Shown here in pieces: positions 60,006 through 64,000 of a stretch of 64,000 nucleotides of DNA. The translations under genes were made by a program, and so were the position numbers. The first letter of the stretch is position 1, and the number at the start of each line of letters is the position of its first letter. This DNA is from Bradyrhizobium archetypum (lineage in GTDB: Bacteria; Pseudomonadota; Alphaproteobacteria; Rhizobiales; Xanthobacteraceae), in assembly GCF_013114835.1 (NCBI RefSeq), contig NZ_JAAVLW010000006.1:438001-502000 (forward strand). Direction: 5' to 3'. The notes under the pieces were generated by a model, which was not told the origin of the DNA, searched no databases, and saw nothing but the letters and a program-made list of their open reading frames with translations.

Positions 60006-60242
60006 CTGGCACCGCTGGTTGAGATTCACGCGTGCACTGGCCGGAAAAGATAATATCGGCCCGCAACTTGCACACAAGGTGCACGAACAGGTGATACGGG
60101 ACCGGCAGCGCGCGGCCCGCGCTCTAGAACGGAACTGTGTTGAAACCGCGATCTGACAGGCGACAAACCAAGCGGGCCGGAGATTGGTTCCGCCGGCATT
60201 CTTGGCTATGATGCGGAACAGGATTTTCGGAAGCTTGCCCGC

Positions 60243-60635
60243 ATGTACCGCGCTGTCACCCGTCAGATCGAAGTCACCGTCGAGCCGAACTTCCTTCCCG
60301 AGCGCTCCTCGGTCGATCGCGGGCAATATTTCTGGTCCTACACCATCGTCATCACCAATACCGGCGCCGAGACCGTGCAACTGCGCACCCGGCACTGGAT
60401 CATCACCGACGCCACCGGCCGCAAGCAGGAAGTCCGCGGCGAAGGCGTGGTCGGCGAGCAGCCCGTGCTCGCGCCCGGCGAGCGCTTCGAATACACGAGC
60501 GGCGTGCCGTTGCCGACCGCGTCGGGCTTCATGACCGGCCGCTATCAGATGGTCAGTGAAAGCGGCGAACGGTTCGAGATCGACGTGCCGACGTTCTCGC
60601 TGGACAGCCCGGACAACAAGCGGGTGTTGAACTGA
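60243..60635 (+). CDS. apaG: ApaG protein
   Basis: A 130-residue protein matching ApaG: MYRAVTRQIEVTVEPNFLPERSSVDRGQYFWSYTIVITNTGAETVQLRTRHWIITDATGRKQEVRGEGVVGEQPVLAPGERFEYTSGVPLPTASGFMTGRYQMV. The fold is an immunoglobulin-like beta-sandwich. ApaG affects Co/Mg resistance and diadenosine tetraphosphate levels in enterobacteria; mechanism not established. It is convergent with hslO, whose stop is 22 bases away. Confidence 0.93.
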   Translation: MYRAVTRQIEVTVEPNFLPERSSVDRGQYFWSYTIVITNTGAETVQLRTRHWIITDATGRKQEVRGEGVVGEQPVLAPGERFEYTSGVPLPTASGFMTGRYQMVSESGERFEIDVPTFSLDSPDNKRVLN

Positions 60636-60657
60636 CGAGCATTCACGCTCGTCATCA

Positions 60658-61662
60658 CTACTCTTCCACGCCCGCCTCGTGCGGCGTGAACTGGTAGACC
60701 GAGGAGCAGAACTCGCAGGTCACCACCACCTTGTTGTCCTTGACCATCTCGGCGCGGTCCTTCGGCGCAAAGCTCTTCAGCATGGCCGATACCGCCTCGC
60801 GCGAGCAGGAGCATTGGGCGCGCAAGGTGAGCGGCGTGAAAACGCGCACGCCACGTTCGTGGAACAGGCGGTACAGCACGCGCTCGCCGGACAGATCCGG
60901 ATCGATCAACTCGACATCCTCGACCGTGCCGATCAGCGACTGGCCCTCGACCCACGCATCATCCTCGGCAACGGTATGCGTCGCCGTGCCGTCGGGCGCG
61001 TCACCCGGATGCAGGTCGGCCTGCCGCGCCCGCTCCGGCGCCTTCGGCAGAAACTGCAGCAGCATGCCTCCGGCGCGCCAGCGATGCTTGCCGCCGTCGC
61101 CGCCGCGCCATTCCTCGCCGACCGCGAGCCGCACGCGGGTCGGGATCTGCTCGGAGCGCAGGAAATATTCATGGGCGGCGTCTTCCAGGCTGCCGCCGTC
61201 GAGCGCGACAAGGCCCTGGTAGCGGCTCATGTCGCCGCCCTGATCGATGGTCATCGCCAGATGGCCCTTGCCGAGCAGGCTGCCGGAATCCTGACCCTCC
61301 TTCAGCCGCCGCGCGTCGTAGCGCGCATAGGCGCGTAAGCGATCCGGCGACTGGAAATCAACGATCAGGAAAGACACCGGGCCGTCGGTCTGCGTCTGCA
61401 GGATGAAGCGGCCCTCGAACTTCAGCGCCGAGCCGAGCAGCGTCGCCAGCACGATCGCTTCGCCGAGCAGTTTGCCGACCGGTACGGGATAATCGTGCTT
61501 GGTCAGGATGTCGTCGAGCGCGGGGCCGAGCCGGGTCAGCCGCCCCCGCAGATCAAGGGCGGCAACTTCGAACGGCAGCACCGCGTCATCGACGGGAACG
61601 GACGAGGGCGCGCGAACGGGCGCCTCGGTCATGATTTTCATGTCGGGAGATTCAGGAACCAT
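60658..61662 (-). CDS. hslO: Hsp33 redox-regulated chaperone
   Basis: The 334-residue protein has the Hsp33 domain (PFEVAALDLRGRLTRLGPALDDILTKHDYP, LLGSALKFEGRFILQTQTDGPVSFLIVDF) and the C-terminal zinc-binding cysteines in QCSCSREAV and TCEFCSSVY, a CXC-CXXC site that senses oxidation. When oxidised, Hsp33 binds unfolded proteins. The ATG at 61662 is followed by a second ATG in MKIM at residue 8 that could also serve. Neighbours are argF and apaG. Confidence 0.94.
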   Translation of the reverse strand: MVPESPDMKIMTEAPVRAPSSVPVDDAVLPFEVAALDLRGRLTRLGPALDDILTKHDYPVPVGKLLGEAIVLATLLGSALKFEGRFILQTQTDGPVSFLIVDFQSPDRLRAYARYDARRLKEGQDSGSLLGKGHLAMTIDQGGDMSRYQGLVALDGGSLEDAAHEYFLRSEQIPTRVRLAVGEEWRGGDGGKHRWRAGGMLLQFLPKAPERARQADLHPGDAPDGTATHTVAEDDAWVEGQSLIGTVEDVELIDPDLSGERVLYRLFHERGVRVFTPLTLRAQCSCSREAVSAMLKSFAPKDRAEMVKDNKVVVTCEFCSSVYQFTPHEAGVEE

Positions 61663-61744
61663 GGCGCTCTATCTGGGGTCTGTGAGGGCTGAGTGAAAGG
61701 GGTGCGAAATGCAAACGCTGCGGCTCAGTTTCGCTAGATCTCGT

Positions 61745-61862
61745 GTCCCGGACGCGGAGCAGCGTGAAACGCTGCTCCGCAGAGCCGGGACCCATTTTGT
61801 GCATGCACGATACACCCCGGCTCTGCAGCGCACCGCTTCCGCGCTGCGCTGCGTCCGGGGAA
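61745..61862. repeat. Dispersed palindromic repeat (GTCCCGGACGC family)
   Basis: The element starts GTCCCGGACGCGGAGCAGCG and ends CGCTGCGTCCGGGGAAC, with an inner GCTCTGC/GCAGAGC pair. It lies between hslO and argF and ends 16 bases from the argF stop. Confidence 0.65.
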
Positions 61863-61877
61863 CGCAAGTGGAGCGAC

Positions 61878-62807
61878 CTACGCCACTTCGTTAAAACACC
61901 AGGCCAGAATGCCCTTTTGCGCGTGCAGTCGGTTTTCGGCTTCGTCGAACACGACCGATTGCGGACCGTCGATCACCTCGTCGGTGACCTCCTCGCCGCG
62001 ATGCGCGGGCAGGCAGTGCATGAAGATCGCATCCTTCTTGGCGAGCGACATCAGCTTGGCGTTGACCTGGTAGGGCTTGAGCACATTGTGGCGGTGCTCG
62101 CCGTCCTTGTCGCCCATCGAGACCCAGGTGTCGGTGACGACGCAATCGGCGCCGCGGACCGCGGCTTCGGGATCGGTGCCGAGCACGATCGGCGCCTGCG
62201 TCGCCTTGATCCAGTCGCGCATCGCCTTGTTCGGCGCGAGCTGCGGCGGGGTCGCGACATTGAGCTTGAACTTGAAACGCTCGGCCGCATGCGCCCACGA
62301 CGCCAGCACGTTGTTGTCGTCGCCGGTCCAGGCCACGGTGCGGCCTTCGATCGGCCCGCGATGCTCCTCGAAGGTCATCAGGTCGGCCATCACCTGGCAG
62401 GGATGCGAGCGCCGCGTCAGCCCGTTGATAACGGGCACGGTGGCGTGCGCGGCCAATTCCAGCAGCGCATCGTGGTTGAGGATGCGGATCATGATCGCAT
62501 CGACATAGCGCGACAGCACGCGCGCGGTGTCGGCGATGGTCTCGCCGCGGCCGAGCTGCATCTCCGCACCCGTCAGCATGATGGATTCGCCCCCGAGCTG
62601 GCGCATGCCGACGTCGAACGATACCCGCGTGCGGGTCGAGGGGCGCTCGAAGATCATCGCCAGCGTCTTGCCTTCGAGCGGCCTTTTGCCCTTTTCGTGC
62701 GCCTTCAGCTTCGCCTTCATGGCGGTGCTCAAAGCCAGCATGTTGCGCAATTCGGCGAGCGGCAATTCGTTGATGTCGAGGAAGTGACGGACGGACTTGC
62801 TCATCAT
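61878..62807 (-). CDS. argF: Ornithine carbamoyltransferase
   Basis: The 309-residue enzyme has the carbamoyl phosphate motif STRTR (FERPSTRTRVSFDVGMRQLGG), MIRILNHDALLELA, the ornithine-binding DTWVSMGD and the HCLPAHRG motif. It makes citrulline from ornithine and carbamoyl phosphate in arginine synthesis. Its start overlaps the argD stop by four bases (ATGA), a common rhizobial argD-argF arrangement that couples their translation. Confidence 0.96.
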   Translation of the reverse strand: MMSKSVRHFLDINELPLAELRNMLALSTAMKAKLKAHEKGKRPLEGKTLAMIFERPSTRTRVSFDVGMRQLGGESIMLTGAEMQLGRGETIADTARVLSRYVDAIMIRILNHDALLELAAHATVPVINGLTRRSHPCQVMADLMTFEEHRGPIEGRTVAWTGDDNNVLASWAHAAERFKFKLNVATPPQLAPNKAMRDWIKATQAPIVLGTDPEAAVRGADCVVTDTWVSMGDKDGEHRHNVLKPYQVNAKLMSLAKKDAIFMHCLPAHRGEEVTDEVIDGPQSVVFDEAENRLHAQKGILAWCFNEVA

Positions 62808-64000
62808 CCCGCCGCCTTCTTCAACTGCGCGCCCGATAGCGCGACACAGGCACGCTCGAGCATCTCGATGGATTGATCGATCTCGGCCTCGCTCACGATC
62901 AACGGCGCCAAAAAGCGGACGACGTTGTCGCCGGCGCCGACCGTCAAGAGCTTCTTGTCGCGCAGCGCATTGACGAGATCGCCCGAGGGCACCACGGCCT
63001 TGACGCCGACCAAAAGCCCCTCGCCGCGCACTTCCGAGAGCACGGCGGGATAGCGATCGACCACCGAGGCCAGTTTCTGTTTCAGCAGCAGTGACATCTT
63101 CTGCACATGGTCGAAGAAGCCGGGCTTCAGCATCACATCGAGCACGGCGTTGGCGGCCGCGATCGCCAGCGGATTGCCGCCGAAGGTCGAGCCGTGCGAG
63201 CCCGGCGTCATGCCGGCGCCGGCTTCTGCTGTCGTCAGCACCGCCCCGATCGGGAAACCGCCACCCAGCGCTTTTGCCAGCGACATCACATCCGGCGTCA
63301 CACCGACGCGCTTGTAGGCGAAGAGATCGCCGGTGCGGCCCATGCCGGTCTGCACCTCGTCGAATGCGAGCAACAGGCCGTGCTCGTCGCAGAGCTGGCG
63401 CAGCGCCTTGAAGAAAGCCTGCGGCGCGGAGCGCACACCGCCCTCGCCCTGCACCGGCTCGATCAGGATGCCTGCGGTCTGCGGGCCGATCGCCTTCTTC
63501 ACCGCGCCGAGATCGCCATGCGGCACCTGGTCGAAACCGTCCATCGGCGGCCCAAACCCTTCGAGATATTTGGCGGAGCCGGTAGCGGCGAGCGTCGCCA
63601 GCGTGCGGCCGTGGAACGCGCCTTCGAAGGTGACGAGGCGGTAGCGCTCCGGATGCCCCTTCGACGCGTGATAGCGGCGCACCACCTTGATCACGCCTTC
63701 CATCGCCTCGGCGCCGGAATTGCAGAAGAACACGAGGTCAGCAAAGCTCTGCTCGCAAAGCCGCGCGGCGAGCTTCTCGCCGTCGGGCGACTTGAACAGG
63801 TTCGACATGTGCCAGAGCTTCGTCGACTGCTCTTGCAGCGCCGTGACCAGATGCGGATGGCAGTGGCCCAGCGCGTTCACCGCCACGCCCGAGGTGAAGT
63901 CGAGATAGCGCTCGCCATTGGTGGCGGTCAGCCAGCAGCCCTCGCCGCGTTCGAAGCCGAGATCGACCCTGGCGAAGACGGGGAGCAGATGCGACGTGGC
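62804..64000 (-). CDS. argD: Acetylornithine aminotransferase, 5' end outside window
   Basis: The frame is open to the right edge; 399 codons are visible and only the first few residues are missing. The class III aminotransferase features are ATSHLLPVFARVDLGFERGEGCWLTATNGERYLDFTSGVAVNALGHCHP, FCNSGAEAMEGVIK, LLLAFDEVQTGMGRTG (PLP aspartate), and SLAKALGGGFPIGA with the Schiff-base lysine. It transaminates N-acetylglutamate semialdehyde in arginine synthesis; homologs may also act in diaminopimelate synthesis. It overlaps argF by four bases. Confidence 0.94.
   Translation of the reverse strand, partial: ATSHLLPVFARVDLGFERGEGCWLTATNGERYLDFTSGVAVNALGHCHPHLVTALQEQSTKLWHMSNLFKSPDGEKLAARLCEQSFADLVFFCNSGAEAMEGVIKVVRRYHASKGHPERYRLVTFEGAFHGRTLATLAATGSAKYLEGFGPPMDGFDQVPHGDLGAVKKAIGPQTAGILIEPVQGEGGVRSAPQAFFKALRQLCDEHGLLLAFDEVQTGMGRTGDLFAYKRVGVTPDVMSLAKALGGGFPIGAVLTTAEAGAGMTPGSHGSTFGGNPLAIAAANAVLDVMLKPGFFDHVQKMSLLLKQKLASVVDRYPAVLSEVRGEGLLVGVKAVVPSGDLVNALRDKKLLTVGAGDNVVRFLAPLIVSEAEIDQSIEMLERACVALSGAQLKKAAG

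Overview
This is a high-GC alphaproteobacterial chromosome segment, most likely from Bradyrhizobium or a close relative in the Nitrobacteraceae. The evidence is the gene content (ligase-associated repair genes, class I lysyl-tRNA synthetase, OpgC, a SAM-II riboswitch before metZ, a PodJ/Sel1 polarity protein, EcfG-type promoters) and the many short imperfect palindromic repeats between genes, which are typical of Bradyrhizobium intergenic DNA. The species assignment is an inference. There is no integrase, transposase, phage gene or CRISPR array, so the window reads as core or stable chromosome.

Layout. 1-4.0 kb: a beta-oxidation operon on the minus strand (acyl-CoA dehydrogenase, thiolase, FadB-like protein cut by the window edge). 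4.2-5.4 kb: a SnoaL-like protein divergent from a PadR repressor, with palindromes between them. 5.5-8.9 kb: a PodJ-like Sel1/coiled-coil membrane protein. 9-11.8 kb: a ClpP-fold membrane protein, then a TauE/SafE exporter overlapping a TIGR02186-type protein. 11.9-16 kb: an unusual Nramp-family transporter with an EcfG-type promoter, an MBL hydrolase, and a DMT exporter divergent from a LysR regulator. 16.1-24.7 kb: the four-protein ligase-associated DNA repair set in two arms (helicase and PdeM on minus; exonuclease and ligase on plus), separated by an ABC binding protein and a TPR-methyltransferase. 24.8-31 kb: small membrane protein, MBL hydrolase, MATE exporter, pyrD-DUF952, an S24-type repressor, a Mug-like glycosylase and a class II aldolase. 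31.6-40 kb: lysK, a solute-binding protein, a Sco pair, a second ClpP-fold secreted protein, an FAD dehydrogenase with RidA, and a PhaC-like hydrolase. 40.3-42.1 kb: an ECF sigma factor followed by DUF4142 and cupredoxin genes that share its promoter motif. 42-48.6 kb: MCP, membrane protein, tRNA-Gly(CCC), AraC, VOC, SRPBCC and a second MATE. 48.8-54.3 kb: a sugar dehydrogenase lipoprotein, then a tight four-gene operon (acyltransferase-3, ABC permease, ABC ATPase, HSL esterase) behind a consensus EcfG promoter. 54.3-64 kb: dCTP deaminase, riboswitch-controlled metZ, an OpgC-SGNH-SGNH operon, apaG, hslO and argF-argD.

Three units look least described: the stress-promoter acyltransferase/ABC/esterase operon (50.2-54.3 kb), the OpgC operon with one intact and one apparently inactive SGNH hydrolase (57.0-60.0 kb), and the ECF sigma/DUF4142/cupredoxin unit with two matching promoters (40.2-42.1 kb). 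Family assignments come from reading motifs and gene order; no search was run.
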